Below, one piece after another: positions 52,495 to 62,023 of a stretch of 64,000 bases of DNA (its first letter is position 1; each line of letters opens with the position of its first letter). The position numbers were made by a program, and so were the translations under genes. The notes beneath the pieces are model-generated. The model was not told where the DNA came from and did no database searches. It worked only from the letters and a program-made list of their open reading frames with translations. The stretch is taken from contig CAYWLG010000005.1 of NCBI GenBank assembly GCA_964459385.1, positions 124,001 through 188,000 on the forward strand, in the 5' to 3' direction. Source of the stretch: UBA6107 sp964459385. Lineage in GTDB: Bacteria; Chloroflexota; Anaerolineae; Anaerolineales; Anaerolineaceae.

Positions 52495-53952
52495 ATGGAT
52501 GCTCAACTGCTTGCTGAAAAAACCCAACACCTGCGGGACACTTTTCGTACCGGCAAGACCCGCTCTTTGACATGGCGGCGCGGTCAGTTGCTCGCGCTGC
52601 AGCGCATGCTCAAAGAGCAATACAACGAATTTGAGAGCGCCATGCGCAGTGACCTGCACAAGAGCGCCTTCGAAAGCTATGCCACCGAGATCGGTTTTCT
52701 TGAAAGAGAGATCGAACACGCTCTGAGCCACCTGGATAAATGGACCCGCCCTATGCGGGTGGGTACGCCCATTTTTTTGCAGCCGGGGGCCAGCCGGGTC
52801 ATTTTTGAACCGCTGGGCGTTGCGCTTATCATGGGCGCCTGGAACTACCCGATGCAGTTGACGATCGGGCCGTTGGTGGCTGCCATCGCGGCAGGCAACG
52901 CGGCTGTGGTCAAACCGCCACGTACCGCCAAAGCCACCTTTCAGGCCATGGGCCGTTTCTTGCCGCAGTATCTGGACGCGGACGCTTTTCTGGTGATCGA
53001 TGACGACACTGCCAACGATCTGATCTTGAGCGAACGCTGGGACAAGATTTTTTTCACCGGCAGCGCCCCGGTAGGCAAGATCGTCATGCAAGCCGCGGTA
53101 AGTCATCTCACCCCGGTAACACTGGAATTGGGCGGCAAGAGCCCGGCCATGGTGGATAAAACCGCCAATTTGTCGGTCACTGCGCACCGCATCGCTCAGG
53201 GCAAATTCTTCAATGCCGGGCAGACCTGTGTTTCGCCCGACTATGTGCTGGCGCAAGAAGAGATCTACGATGCACTGATCGCAGAGATCGGCAAGGTCGT
53301 GCGCGAGTTTTATGGCGAGGATCCGCAGCAAAGTGAGGAATATGCACGCATCATCAACTATAAACAATTCGATGCCTTGGTTGGGTACCTCAAAGACGGC
53401 GAGATCGTCTGCGGTGGGCAAAGCGACCGCGATAACCGCTACATCGCCCCCACGATTTTGAAGCACGTTTCACCTGACTCCCCCGTGATGCAAAACGAGA
53501 TCTTTGGGCCGATCTTGCCGGTGCTGCCGGTGAAAGATATGGAAGAAGCGCTGCAGTTTGCCCAGTCGCGCGAAAAACCGCTGGCCTTTTACATCTTCTC
53601 AGAAGACCGCGCCACGGTAGAGCACATTCTGGCAAATTCCACCTCGGGCGGCGTGTGTGTGAATGAAACGCTCAATCATCTGGTGGTGCCGGGGCTGCCT
53701 TTCGGCGGCGTGGGCAACAGCGGCATGGGCAAATACCACGGCGAATGGGGTTTCCGCGAATTCTCCAATGCCCGCGCCCTGCTTGACCGCGGCACCAGCT
53801 TTGACCCATCTCTGCGCTACCCGCCTTACGGCGATGAAAAGGTCAGACGCATGAAAAAGCTGCTCACCCTGAAGACCCCAACGGCTTTTGACGGCCTGCT
53901 GCGCTGGTTGCTGGGAAACTGGGGAGATTTTCTGCTGAAGTTTATCAAATAA
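52495..53952 (+). CDS. Class 3 aldehyde dehydrogenase (fatty aldehyde type)
   Basis: A 485-residue NAD(P)-dependent aldehyde dehydrogenase. The catalytic cysteine is in FNAGQTCVSPDYVL and the general base in LELGGKSPAMVD; GSAPVGK is the nucleotide loop. Length and the segments MGAWNYPMQLTIGPLVAAIA and EWGFREFSNARALL are typical of the ALDH3 group, which oxidises long-chain or aromatic aldehydes. The C-terminus is hydrophobic (LLRWLLGNWGDFLLKFI) and may associate with membranes, as in fatty aldehyde dehydrogenases. In-frame starts at 52471 and 52489 exist; 52495 has the best spacing to AGGGG. A link with the nearby lipid locus is possible but unproven. Confidence 0.88.
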   Translation: MDAQLLAEKTQHLRDTFRTGKTRSLTWRRGQLLALQRMLKEQYNEFESAMRSDLHKSAFESYATEIGFLEREIEHALSHLDKWTRPMRVGTPIFLQPGASRVIFEPLGVALIMGAWNYPMQLTIGPLVAAIAAGNAAVVKPPRTAKATFQAMGRFLPQYLDADAFLVIDDDTANDLILSERWDKIFFTGSAPVGKIVMQAAVSHLTPVTLELGGKSPAMVDKTANLSVTAHRIAQGKFFNAGQTCVSPDYVLAQEEIYDALIAEIGKVVREFYGEDPQQSEEYARIINYKQFDALVGYLKDGEIVCGGQSDRDNRYIAPTILKHVSPDSPVMQNEIFGPILPVLPVKDMEEALQFAQSREKPLAFYIFSEDRATVEHILANSTSGGVCVNETLNHLVVPGLPFGGVGNSGMGKYHGEWGFREFSNARALLDRGTSFDPSLRYPPYGDEKVRRMKKLLTLKTPTAFDGLLRWLLGNWGDFLLKFIK

Positions 53953-53966
53953 AAGTATTGGGATAC

Positions 53967-53998
53967 AAAAAGCCATTCAGAAAACTGAATGGCTTTTT
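53967..53998. terminator. Bidirectional terminator between convergent genes
   Basis: AAAAGCCATTCAG and CTGAATGGCTTTT form a 13-bp hairpin around AAAA. A-run on one side and T-run on the other let it stop both the aldehyde dehydrogenase (plus) and transketolase-like (minus) transcripts. Confidence 0.88.
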
Positions 53999-54018
53999 AG
54001 TCGATTTATATGTAAAGC

Positions 54019-56367
54019 CTAGGCTTCTTCCAAGGCAGAGCGCAGACCTTGCAGCCGTTTTTCGCGGTCATCCACAAAGCGGCGGATGCCTTTAAGCAGC
54101 CATTCGGGGGTAAGGTGTGCCTCGTCGATCACATCTTCCAGCCTTCCGCCGGTGCGCCAGCGGTCGTCCCAATCGGTAGACATGGCGTATTCTTCGCCGG
54201 TTTTACTGTAGAGCCAATCGTGCATCAGCCAGCGCGCCTGGGTGGTGATGACGGTCGAGTTCATCTGATCGGCAGCAGAAAGCACGCTCAATTGATATGC
54301 TTCGCTCTGCAGGGCAAACAACTGCGGGCTGGTAGCACAGACCACTTTTACGTTCAAGCCTTCTTTGTCCAGTTCGGGCAGCAGTTTGACCATTGAATTC
54401 ATGGCACTGGTCCCCTGCACGATTAGCGTTCCGCCCTTTACCTGGCCGGGGGTGTAATCGCGCACCACATAGGCACCGCGTGCAGCGGCGAAATGCGAGG
54501 GCATGCCCAGTTTCTGGCGGTCGGGAATTTCAACGGGCGGGCGGGTGAGATGCAGCGCGACCACGGGTGCCTTTTGCTGCAGGGCGGCGCCTAATAACAC
54601 CGGCACTTCATTGTGCTCCCAGGGGTAAAGGTTGATGATCGCTCCCTTGGGGAAGAGCTGCGTGACGCCGGGTGAGAACACGCCAAAGTGAGTGCGGCTG
54701 TCATCGGCGGTTTCAGGGCCGGAATGTCCTGCAATCCAAATGACCTTGCCCAGCTTCATCTGGCAATCCTGCTGCAACTGGCTAAACAGGCGGAATAATC
54801 CGTACTTCAAGTAGGAGAAGGAACCATAAGTGGAACAGGCACCCCAGAAGCCATCAAACTCAGCCTCGGGGTTTTCAGCAAAATTGACCGAGGCCATGCC
54901 GCACATGATGCCGGCGTTGGCGAATTCGGTGATCTCCTGCGGCAAGATCACGCCTTCGTGCTTGCCAAAGCGCTCATACCAGCCATAACCGGCGAAATCA
55001 CCATTGCCGGCGCCAAACCCGCTCAGGTTGGTCGATTCAGCCAGATCGGCCGAGGCCACCACAAACAATGGGCGGCCATATTCTGTGGCGCCAAAGGCGT
55101 TCGCCCAGGCCCCCCATTTGGCCAGACCGGCACGATTGGGCACTTTTTCGCCCACTTTGGCATAGAGATCGGCCGGGTAATTTTCATAATCATAAAGCCG
55201 CTTATCTTGATAGGGGTTGCCCCGTTTGCCCAACTCGAAAGCGGGGAACGTTTGCGGTACGCTCTCACCCACCTTCACCAGAGTATCGGCCAGGAAATCC
55301 ACCAACTCCTGATCGTTCTTCAGCACATCCATGACCACTTTCAGGTTGGCCGCGAACTCTTCTTGATAAGCCGCTGCCTCAGCAGGGGCAGCGCCGCCAA
55401 AGTTCTTGAAAGTGACGCCATACTTTTCGGCGAATTCCTGTTTGGTTTGCCAGAACAGGTCGCTATCAGCCTTGTGCGGTGCCCCGTGAGAAGCGAAATC
55501 ATATTTCAGGTAGCCACGGCCCTTGCGTGTCTTCACCCAGACAGCGGTCGGGCGGTGCTCGGGGTTGGCTTTATGCGCGGCCGTCAGGAGCGCTTTGGCT
55601 ACTGTGGGCCACTCACTGCCCTGCTCGGTGCCTTCCACCAGCCAGCCGTGCGAAGAAAACCAGTCATCTGGGGTGCCGTAAACGGCCGAACTGACCGGGT
55701 GACTGTCGATGCCGAAGTCGTTCCAATCGAGCACATAAAAAAGATTATCCAAACCCAGCCCATAGGCCGAGTTCAAGGTCTCATGCACGCCACCGGGGGT
55801 CATGCCGCCTTCGCCGTCGAAAGCGAAAACGCGCACATCCCCTGCGCCGGCACGTTTGAGGGCCAGCGCTTCACCAGCCGCGGCCGGTGCACCATGCCCG
55901 GATGGGCCAGTGTTGAATTTGAGGAAGAGGGACTTGCCCTCCATCTCAGCGTGACCCGAAAGACCGCCACGCTCACGGAAGCGCAGCAGGTCTTGCCAGT
56001 AGAGCACGTTTTCAGCGGGCATCTTGCTGGCGTATTTTTTGTCGCCGGTCTGTTCAAACTTCAAACGCATCGCTTCGTTGAGAACGGCCAGGGTGCAGTA
56101 GATCAAAGGCACGGTGTGGCCGCCCACCAGCACAAAGCGGTCGCCAAAGCGATTTTCGGGGTTGCGAACATCCCAGCGCATCACCCCACCCAACAGTGTC
56201 ACCAGTAAAGCGTGCACTTTTGAGCGCGAACCACCGGGGTGCCCGCTCTGACGATAATTCAGGATGATATCGATCAACTGATCGATGAGGTCTTTTGTTT
56301 TTTCAAACTTTGGGAAAGCCGCCTCAAGCGTTTTCAATTCCATTTCGATGTTTCCAGACGCGTCCAT
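54019..56367 (-). CDS. Divergent transketolase-like thiamine diphosphate enzyme
   Basis: A 782-residue protein with the three-domain layout of transketolases. The N-terminal ThDP domain contains SGHPGGSRSKVHALL, LSGHAEMEG, GPSGHGAPAAAGEALALKRA and the ThDP/magnesium motif FDGEGGMTPGGVHETLNSA, which resembles the GDG...EA motif but reads DGEGG. A pyrimidine-binding domain (about 430-610; FAENPEAEFDGFWGACS) and a C-terminal domain (about 640-760) follow. It is longer and more divergent than housekeeping transketolase (about 650-670), so the substrate may differ. A GAGGAG site precedes the ATG. It ends an apparent operon with a sugar isomerase-like gene and an ABC importer. Confidence 0.8.
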   Translation of the reverse strand: MDASGNIEMELKTLEAAFPKFEKTKDLIDQLIDIILNYRQSGHPGGSRSKVHALLVTLLGGVMRWDVRNPENRFGDRFVLVGGHTVPLIYCTLAVLNEAMRLKFEQTGDKKYASKMPAENVLYWQDLLRFRERGGLSGHAEMEGKSLFLKFNTGPSGHGAPAAAGEALALKRAGAGDVRVFAFDGEGGMTPGGVHETLNSAYGLGLDNLFYVLDWNDFGIDSHPVSSAVYGTPDDWFSSHGWLVEGTEQGSEWPTVAKALLTAAHKANPEHRPTAVWVKTRKGRGYLKYDFASHGAPHKADSDLFWQTKQEFAEKYGVTFKNFGGAAPAEAAAYQEEFAANLKVVMDVLKNDQELVDFLADTLVKVGESVPQTFPAFELGKRGNPYQDKRLYDYENYPADLYAKVGEKVPNRAGLAKWGAWANAFGATEYGRPLFVVASADLAESTNLSGFGAGNGDFAGYGWYERFGKHEGVILPQEITEFANAGIMCGMASVNFAENPEAEFDGFWGACSTYGSFSYLKYGLFRLFSQLQQDCQMKLGKVIWIAGHSGPETADDSRTHFGVFSPGVTQLFPKGAIINLYPWEHNEVPVLLGAALQQKAPVVALHLTRPPVEIPDRQKLGMPSHFAAARGAYVVRDYTPGQVKGGTLIVQGTSAMNSMVKLLPELDKEGLNVKVVCATSPQLFALQSEAYQLSVLSAADQMNSTVITTQARWLMHDWLYSKTGEEYAMSTDWDDRWRTGGRLEDVIDEAHLTPEWLLKGIRRFVDDREKRLQGLRSALEEA

Positions 56368-56380
56368 GCGTTCTTCTCCT

Positions 56381-57319
56381 CTAATTCAACGATAATAAGT
56401 CATCCAGTTGCTCCCAGGCTTGCGCCCAGGTCAATTGAATGTTATCCAGAATCTGATCGCTGGCTTCGCCTTCTTGAGGACGGACCTCGAACCCCAGCCA
56501 GGGTAATTCCGCTGCTGGCGTTCCGGGCTTTAAGTAACCAACATCAAACAACACCTTGAGAAAATGCGTCAGCTCGTCCACACCGGCAACGCCCCCCGGA
56601 TAATCAAAGCGGGGATGCTGATCGCCGTAGGACGGCAAGGAAGGTGCTTTCACACAATTTCCCAAATGCACCTCGGCCAGGTCATTTACCAATAATGGTA
56701 AAGTCTGTTCGGGGGTTTCATCCAACAAGGGCATGTGCCCCATATCGTAAAGCAGGCCAAAATCAGGCCGGCTTTGGCGAATTTCTCTCGCCAGGCGGCT
56801 GGCCTCATCGGCGGGGCCGACCAGCGCGCATTTTTCCACCGAGCGATCAAAGATCTCCAGCACCAGGCGTGTGCCAAGTGAGGCAGCAAATTCATCCAGC
56901 GTCAGCAGCGATTCTTGCAGCGCTTCATAAGCCGCTTCTCGCTCCTCAGCGCCGGGGTCTCTGCCAGACAAAATGACCACACTCTCAGCGTTGAACTCGG
57001 CTGATTCTTCAATAAATTTTTTCAAATGCTCAACTGCGGAGAGACGATCTTGCAAAATCAAGCTGTTCAGGTTGAGACGGTTCTTCAAGATTAACGGCTG
57101 CGCTCCTGCGGCCAGTTTGAAACCGTAGTTATGTGCAGCCGTTTTTACTTCACGGCGCAAACTGGGGCGGTTGATCTGCCCCAGTTCTAATGCGCCAAAA
57201 AAATTCAATTTTGCCAGTGATTCGATCGTTTGAGCAAATGGACCCTCGCCGCTTTGCAGCTCGGGATAAGCCATGAAATGCACCAGGCTCAGCAGACAAT
57301 AGTCTTTCCAGTTGCTCAT
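56381..57319 (-). CDS. TIM-barrel sugar phosphate isomerase/epimerase-like protein
   Basis: A 312-residue protein of the xylose isomerase-like TIM barrel (AP endonuclease 2) superfamily. Typical elements are SVVILSGRDPG, GTRLVLEIFDR (metal-binding Glu), FGLLYDMGHMPL (Asp and His) and VHLGNC (His). Members isomerise or epimerise sugars and inositols using a divalent metal. It sits 13 bp upstream of the transketolase-like gene and 7 bp after livF, so it is probably in the same operon and may act on the imported substrate. Confidence 0.78.
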   Translation of the reverse strand: MSNWKDYCLLSLVHFMAYPELQSGEGPFAQTIESLAKLNFFGALELGQINRPSLRREVKTAAHNYGFKLAAGAQPLILKNRLNLNSLILQDRLSAVEHLKKFIEESAEFNAESVVILSGRDPGAEEREAAYEALQESLLTLDEFAASLGTRLVLEIFDRSVEKCALVGPADEASRLAREIRQSRPDFGLLYDMGHMPLLDETPEQTLPLLVNDLAEVHLGNCVKAPSLPSYGDQHPRFDYPGGVAGVDELTHFLKVLFDVGYLKPGTPAAELPWLGFEVRPQEGEASDQILDNIQLTWAQAWEQLDDLLSLN

Positions 57320-57326
57320 TCGCTCT

Positions 57327-58040
57327 CTACTCTTTTACGGTCGCGCCCAGGTAAGCGGCTTTGACACGCGGATCATTGGCCAGGTCTTTGCCCGTTCCTT
57401 CGATGGAAACAGCACCATCTTCGAGAACGTAGGCATAATCAGCCATTTTGAGCGCGATCGAGGCATTCTGTTCCACCAGGACGACGGTCATCTGGCGATC
57501 TTCATTCAGCTTCTTCACCAGATCGAACACCTGATTGAAGATCAAGGGAGCCAAACCCAACGAGGGCTCATCCAAAAGCAGTATCTTGGGGCCAGCCATC
57601 ATACCGCGGCCCATGGCCAGCATTTGCTGCTCGCCGCCCGAAAGCGTGCCCGCCTGTTGATTCTGGCGTTCGCGCAAAATGGGGAAGATATCAAACACTT
57701 CCTCTTTGCGGCAATAGATCTCGTTCGAGTTGGCATGGTAACCGCCCATGAGCAAGTTTTCGTTGACCGAAAGGGAGGGAAAAATGCGGCGGCCTTCTGG
57801 TACTTGGATGACACCATGTGTAACCACTTTGTGCGGTGCATTGGGCAGTTTTACTCCATCCAGCAGGATGCTGCCCGATTTCACACGCACAAGGCCGGAA
57901 ATGGTGTTCAACAGGGTTGATTTACCGGCGCCGTTACGACCAATGACCACCACGATCTTGCCATCCGGCACAGTGATGTTAATGTCGTGCAATACTTCGA
58001 TCTTGTTATAACCAGAATGGAGATTTTTGATCTCAAGCAT
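57327..58040 (-). CDS. livF: Branched-chain-type ABC transporter ATP-binding protein LivF
   Basis: A 237-residue ATPase with Walker A GRNGAGKSTLLN, signature LSGGEQQMLAMGRG and Walker B ILLLDEPSLGLAP. The segment HGVIQVPEGRRIFPSLSV is characteristic of LivF. The start at 58040 has AGGAG about eight bases upstream and overlaps the end of livG by eight bases. It powers the importer with LivG and the LivH/LivM permeases. Confidence 0.93.
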   Translation of the reverse strand: MLEIKNLHSGYNKIEVLHDINITVPDGKIVVVIGRNGAGKSTLLNTISGLVRVKSGSILLDGVKLPNAPHKVVTHGVIQVPEGRRIFPSLSVNENLLMGGYHANSNEIYCRKEEVFDIFPILRERQNQQAGTLSGGEQQMLAMGRGMMAGPKILLLDEPSLGLAPLIFNQVFDLVKKLNEDRQMTVVLVEQNASIALKMADYAYVLEDGAVSIEGTGKDLANDPRVKAAYLGATVKE

Positions 58041-58815
58041 TGGTGATCTCCTCTCCCAGATAGGCTTTGATAACAACGGGGTCTTTCTGAATCTGTTCAG
58101 GGGTGCCTTTGGCGATGCTCTTGCCAAAGTCTTGAACATAAATCCAATTGCAAAGCCCCATGATGATGTCCATGCGGTGATCGATGATGATGATCGAAAG
58201 AGACAGTTCGTCGTGCAGTTTGCGGATCAGCTCCACCAGACCGTGAACTTCTGACTGGTTCAAACCGGCACCCGGTTCATCCAAAAGCAGCACTCTTGGC
58301 TCGCTGGCCAGGGCACGGGCAATTTCCACACGACGCTGCATGCCGTAAGGCAGCGATTGCGCATTCACGTCCGCCTGCGAGGTGAGGTCAACTTTTTCCA
58401 GCCAGTGCAGGCTTTTTTCGCGCGATTCTTTTTCGAATTTACTTACCCGCGGTGAAGAAACCAACGTCTCAAAAAAGTAATACGGTGCGCGCCAGGAGTA
58501 GGCGGTCATCACGGTTTCAAGCACGGTCATGTCCTGAAACAGGCGGATGTTCTGGAAAGTACGGGCGATGCCCAGATGATTGATCTTTTCAGGATCCAGT
58601 TTGCTGATGTCTTGGTCATTGTAGAGCACCTGACCAGAAGATGGCGGATAAACCCCGGAGATCATGTTGAGGATGGTTGTCTTGCCAGCCCCGTTCGGGC
58701 CGATGATGCCCACGATCTGGCCTTCATACAGGTCGCCTGAAAAATCATTGACAGCGCACAAACCACCGAAATGTTTGGTAAGGTTTTTGATTTCGATCAC
58801 AGGTCGCTTTTCCAT
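58033..58815 (-). CDS. livG: Branched-chain-type ABC transporter ATP-binding protein LivG
   Basis: A 260-residue ATPase with Walker A GPNGAGKTTILN, the LivG-type signature SLPYGMQRRVEIARAL and Walker B VLLLDEPGAGLNQ. The segment LGIARTFQNIRLFQDMTVLE is diagnostic for LivG. Its start shares one base with the livM stop, indicating translational coupling. Partner of LivF in the ATPase pair. Confidence 0.93.
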   Translation of the reverse strand: MEKRPVIEIKNLTKHFGGLCAVNDFSGDLYEGQIVGIIGPNGAGKTTILNMISGVYPPSSGQVLYNDQDISKLDPEKINHLGIARTFQNIRLFQDMTVLETVMTAYSWRAPYYFFETLVSSPRVSKFEKESREKSLHWLEKVDLTSQADVNAQSLPYGMQRRVEIARALASEPRVLLLDEPGAGLNQSEVHGLVELIRKLHDELSLSIIIIDHRMDIIMGLCNWIYVQDFGKSIAKGTPEQIQKDPVVIKAYLGEEITNA

Positions 58816-59681
58816 TATCCCACCTCCTGATGTTTCTTGGGCTGGAACAATTTGATCAGCGGACGCAGGGAGAGTTCCCAGGTGCCAAACAGGCCACGCG
58901 GGCGAATATTGATGGTCAAGAGGATCAAGACACAGTAGACCAAAATACGCCAGGCCGAAGTGAAGCGCAATGCTTCAGGCAGGGCCAACAAGGCCAATGC
59001 CCCCAGCACCGTACCCGTCAGGCTGTCACGGCCGCCGAAGAAGACGATGATGATCCAGGTCACTGAGGTCATCCAGCCGTACATGGCCGGTTCAACATAT
59101 TGTGTATGAAAGGCCATGAGAGCGCCGGCATAAGCGGCGAAACTGGCGGAGATCACAAACACGATCATCTTGTGGCGAAACACATTAATGCCGGCCACTT
59201 TGGCGGCCAATTCATTACTGCGAATGGCCAGGCTGTCGCGTCCAAAATGTGAATGGCGGAAGCCCCAGACGAAGAAGATCGCCACTGCCAGCGAGATAAA
59301 CGCGAGTGTTGGTGTGGTGATGTGCGGGATGTTTGAAAAGCCCATCGCACCACCTGTTACATTTACTGATTCGGTCAAGATGCCGATCACGGCCTGACCA
59401 AAGCCGAAGGTAGCCAGAGCAAAAAAGTCTTGCCTGATCTTCAAAGTGGCAAAACCGACGAACATTGCCAGAACAATGGTCACAGCAATGCTGATTACAA
59501 TTGCCAGAGGCAGGGGCAAACCATAATTGACGACGCAAATAGCAGAGACATAGGCGCCCAGCCCCATGAATGCAGCCTGTCCTAAGGAGAATAGGCCATT
59601 CATACCTGTCAGCATGAAGGTACCTAACACTGCAATAGAACTTACCGCAATTGACAGAGCAACAGTCAGATAAAAAGTCAT
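58815..59681 (-). CDS. livM: Branched-chain-type ABC transporter permease LivM
   Basis: A 288-residue integral membrane protein with about eight to ten helices. The pattern GMNGLFSLGQAAFMGLGAYV near the start and SFAAYAGALMAFHTQYVEP in the second half are typical of LivM permeases. GGAGG lies eight bases before the ATG. It forms the membrane channel with LivH. Confidence 0.9.
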   Translation of the reverse strand: MTFYLTVALSIAVSSIAVLGTFMLTGMNGLFSLGQAAFMGLGAYVSAICVVNYGLPLPLAIVISIAVTIVLAMFVGFATLKIRQDFFALATFGFGQAVIGILTESVNVTGGAMGFSNIPHITTPTLAFISLAVAIFFVWGFRHSHFGRDSLAIRSNELAAKVAGINVFRHKMIVFVISASFAAYAGALMAFHTQYVEPAMYGWMTSVTWIIIVFFGGRDSLTGTVLGALALLALPEALRFTSAWRILVYCVLILLTINIRPRGLFGTWELSLRPLIKLFQPKKHQEVG

Positions 59682-59699
59682 GTGTATATCCTCCGTGAC

Positions 59700-60587
59700 C
59701 TAAGCTTTATCCGTAAAATTAACACCAGCAAAACCTTGGGGACGGACAAGCAGGAACACCACCATGATCAAGAAAATGACCACGGGTGAAAGTCCTGAAC
59801 CGATGGTGGAGATCAAAAAGACCTCGATCAATCCCAAGGCGACAGCGCTGACAGCAACGCCCACCAGGCTGCCTAAACCACCAAGCACTGATGCAATAAA
59901 GCCCTTGACCACAATCTGTCCAATTTGCGGTGAAAGAGAGGCGGAGATACCATAAAGCACACCAGAAAGCCCGCCCAACATCCCGGAGACAACGAATGCC
60001 GCGATAATGACAAAATTGACATTAATGCCCATCAAACTGGTGGCAATCAGATCATTTGAAGCCGCACGGATGGCAATACCAATTTTGGTTTTGTTCAAGA
60101 CATAGATCAAAATGGCGAAGGCAATAACGGTTACAAGCAGGGTTAACAAATAGGTGACCGAGATGGTGATCCCTTGAATGTTGATGACGCGGGTTTTCAC
60201 CAGCGTATACGGGTAAGATTCAAAGGATGCGCCAAAAATGATCACCAAGACCTGTTCCAGGAGCATAAGCATCGTAACTGAGGTCACAAAGAAGTAAACC
60301 AGTTGGCCTTTTTGCAAGCGAATCCACCTGAAGGCGATGAACTCGACTAACACGGCCACAACGGCGCCAGTTACCATACCAATTAAAATGACCGGAACTA
60401 ATGGCAATTGGAATTTTGTCGCGGCGATGAAACCTGCATACGCACTGATCCCCAGAACTCCACCATGCGCAAAATTGGAGAATTTTAGTACATTGAAGAT
60501 CATAGCGAAGCCTACCGCGATCAGTGCATAGACTGCACCGAGTGATAAGCCATTGATGACCTGTTGCAAAATGATTGAAAACTGCAT
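59700..60587 (-). CDS. livH: Branched-chain-type ABC transporter permease LivH
   Basis: A 295-residue permease with about eight helices; GLSLGAVYALIAVGFAMIFN and KFSNFAHGGVLGISAYAGF near the N-terminus are hallmarks of LivH. The start at 60587 has AGGAG six bases upstream; an earlier in-frame start has no such site. It lies 73 bp after the binding-protein gene and 18 bp before livM. Confidence 0.9.
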   Translation of the reverse strand: MQFSIILQQVINGLSLGAVYALIAVGFAMIFNVLKFSNFAHGGVLGISAYAGFIAATKFQLPLVPVILIGMVTGAVVAVLVEFIAFRWIRLQKGQLVYFFVTSVTMLMLLEQVLVIIFGASFESYPYTLVKTRVINIQGITISVTYLLTLLVTVIAFAILIYVLNKTKIGIAIRAASNDLIATSLMGINVNFVIIAAFVVSGMLGGLSGVLYGISASLSPQIGQIVVKGFIASVLGGLGSLVGVAVSAVALGLIEVFLISTIGSGLSPVVIFLIMVVFLLVRPQGFAGVNFTDKA

Positions 60588-60660
60588 ATTCGCTCCTATT
60601 TTTAGGTTGGGGTTCATAGAGATTCTATGAACCCCAGACCAAATTTCTTAGAAACTCATC

Positions 60661-61908
60661 TTACTCAGCAGGGCCATCCGGTGTGTAGAATGTCACAAAT
60701 TTCGGATCACCATTTTCGATCGTCATGATAGCCATAGGCAGAGCGTCAGGCTGATGGCGGCTCGGGGACATAGTGATGGTGCCCTGGAAGCCCTGGTAAT
60801 CTTTCACGTTGTTAACTTCGTTGGTGATGCATTCAGAAGTAACATCGTCACCGCAGGCGGTGATGGCTTGCACCATGATACCGAAGGCATCGGCGCCAGA
60901 GAATGACTGGGCAATCGCATCCACACCAAATTTTGCTTTGTAGGAATCAGCCCAGGCGGTCAGTACGGGATCGAAGGGGTTGATGCCATAGGGGTAGAAG
61001 GTGTTGGTGGTTGCGGCAGGATCTGTGCCACCTTTCAAACCGGTGGGAGGAACCGAGTTGCTGCCGATCATGGGAACGGTGATGCCCAATTCATACGCCT
61101 GGGTGTAGATCAGGGGGATCTCAACAGGGTAGGAGGGGAAGTAGATCACGTCGGGATTGGCGGCTTTGATCTTGGTCAACTGAGCGCGGAAATCTTTGTC
61201 TGTGCTGGTGTAGGTTTCTTTGTCAACAACAGTGCCACCTTTGGCAACAACCACTTTTTCAAATGGGGTGGCCAAACCAACAGAGTAAGAGTTCTGTGAG
61301 TTGTAGAGAATAGCAACGTTCTTTGCTTTCAGCTCATTCATTACATAAGCTGCAATGGTGCTGCCTTGAACTGCTGCAGAGTCCTGACCCAGGAACATGT
61401 AGGTCCAGGGGCGGCCATCTGGCTGGATGATCGCATTGTCATCCATGAACAAACCAACGATGGGGACTTTCAATTCTTCTGCAACGGGAGCTAAAGCGAT
61501 ACCAATGTTGGAGATCGGGGGGCCGAAGACTGCAACAACTTTGTCTTGTTCGACCAGGCGATGGTAGGCATTGATGGCTTCGTTGACATCGCTGCGGGTA
61601 TCGTAGGTGATCATTTTGATCTGGCGGCCATTGATACCACCGGCTGCGTTGATCTCTTCGATCTTCATTTCGGCAGCGTAGGTCAAAGCGATACTGAGGG
61701 CTTTCATACCACCCGATTCGTCCTGGAGGTTACCAATGACGATATCACCTTTGGGGGCTTCAGTAGCCGCTTCAGTAGCTGCGGTCTCGGGGGCAGCAGA
61801 TTCTTCAGTGGCAACGGTCTCGGTGGGTGCAGCTGCGGGAGTGGCGCAGGCGGTTACGGCCAGGGTCACAACCAACAAAACGACAATCAAAATACTAAGC
61901 CTTTTCAT
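60661..61908 (-). CDS. ABC transporter substrate-binding lipoprotein (Liv type)
   Basis: A 415-residue type I periplasmic-binding-fold protein. Residues 1-20 form a signal peptide with lipobox VTAC, followed by an Ala/Thr/Glu-rich linker (to about residue 50). The binding domain begins DIVIGNLQDESGGMKALSI and contains INAAGGINGRQIKMITYDTR, typical of LivK/AmiC-like proteins. The ATG at 61908 is preceded by AGAGGAG. Substrate cannot be read from sequence; despite the Liv name, such importers also carry amides, urea, purines and aromatic acids. The neighbouring molybdenum hydroxylase gene suggests a heterocyclic or aromatic substrate (inference). Confidence 0.9.
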   Translation of the reverse strand: MKRLSILIVVLLVVTLAVTACATPAAAPTETVATEESAAPETAATEAATEAPKGDIVIGNLQDESGGMKALSIALTYAAEMKIEEINAAGGINGRQIKMITYDTRSDVNEAINAYHRLVEQDKVVAVFGPPISNIGIALAPVAEELKVPIVGLFMDDNAIIQPDGRPWTYMFLGQDSAAVQGSTIAAYVMNELKAKNVAILYNSQNSYSVGLATPFEKVVVAKGGTVVDKETYTSTDKDFRAQLTKIKAANPDVIYFPSYPVEIPLIYTQAYELGITVPMIGSNSVPPTGLKGGTDPAATTNTFYPYGINPFDPVLTAWADSYKAKFGVDAIAQSFSGADAFGIMVQAITACGDDVTSECITNEVNNVKDYQGFQGTITMSPSRHQPDALPMAIMTIENGDPKFVTFYTPDGPAE

Positions 61909-62023
61909 TAAGTTCTCCTCTTCAGATTTTTGTTCAGGCACATACACTACAAAAGATCGGTCGTTGTTCTCTTCGTGCACCTCCTCTCAAAAAAACAGAG
62001 TTAGCCAGGGAATTTGAGAATTT

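Noticed and set aside
61909..61980. GTG start extending the binding protein by 24 residues
   Set aside because: The extension precedes a clean lipoprotein signal peptide and the ATG at 61908 has its own AGAGGAG site.
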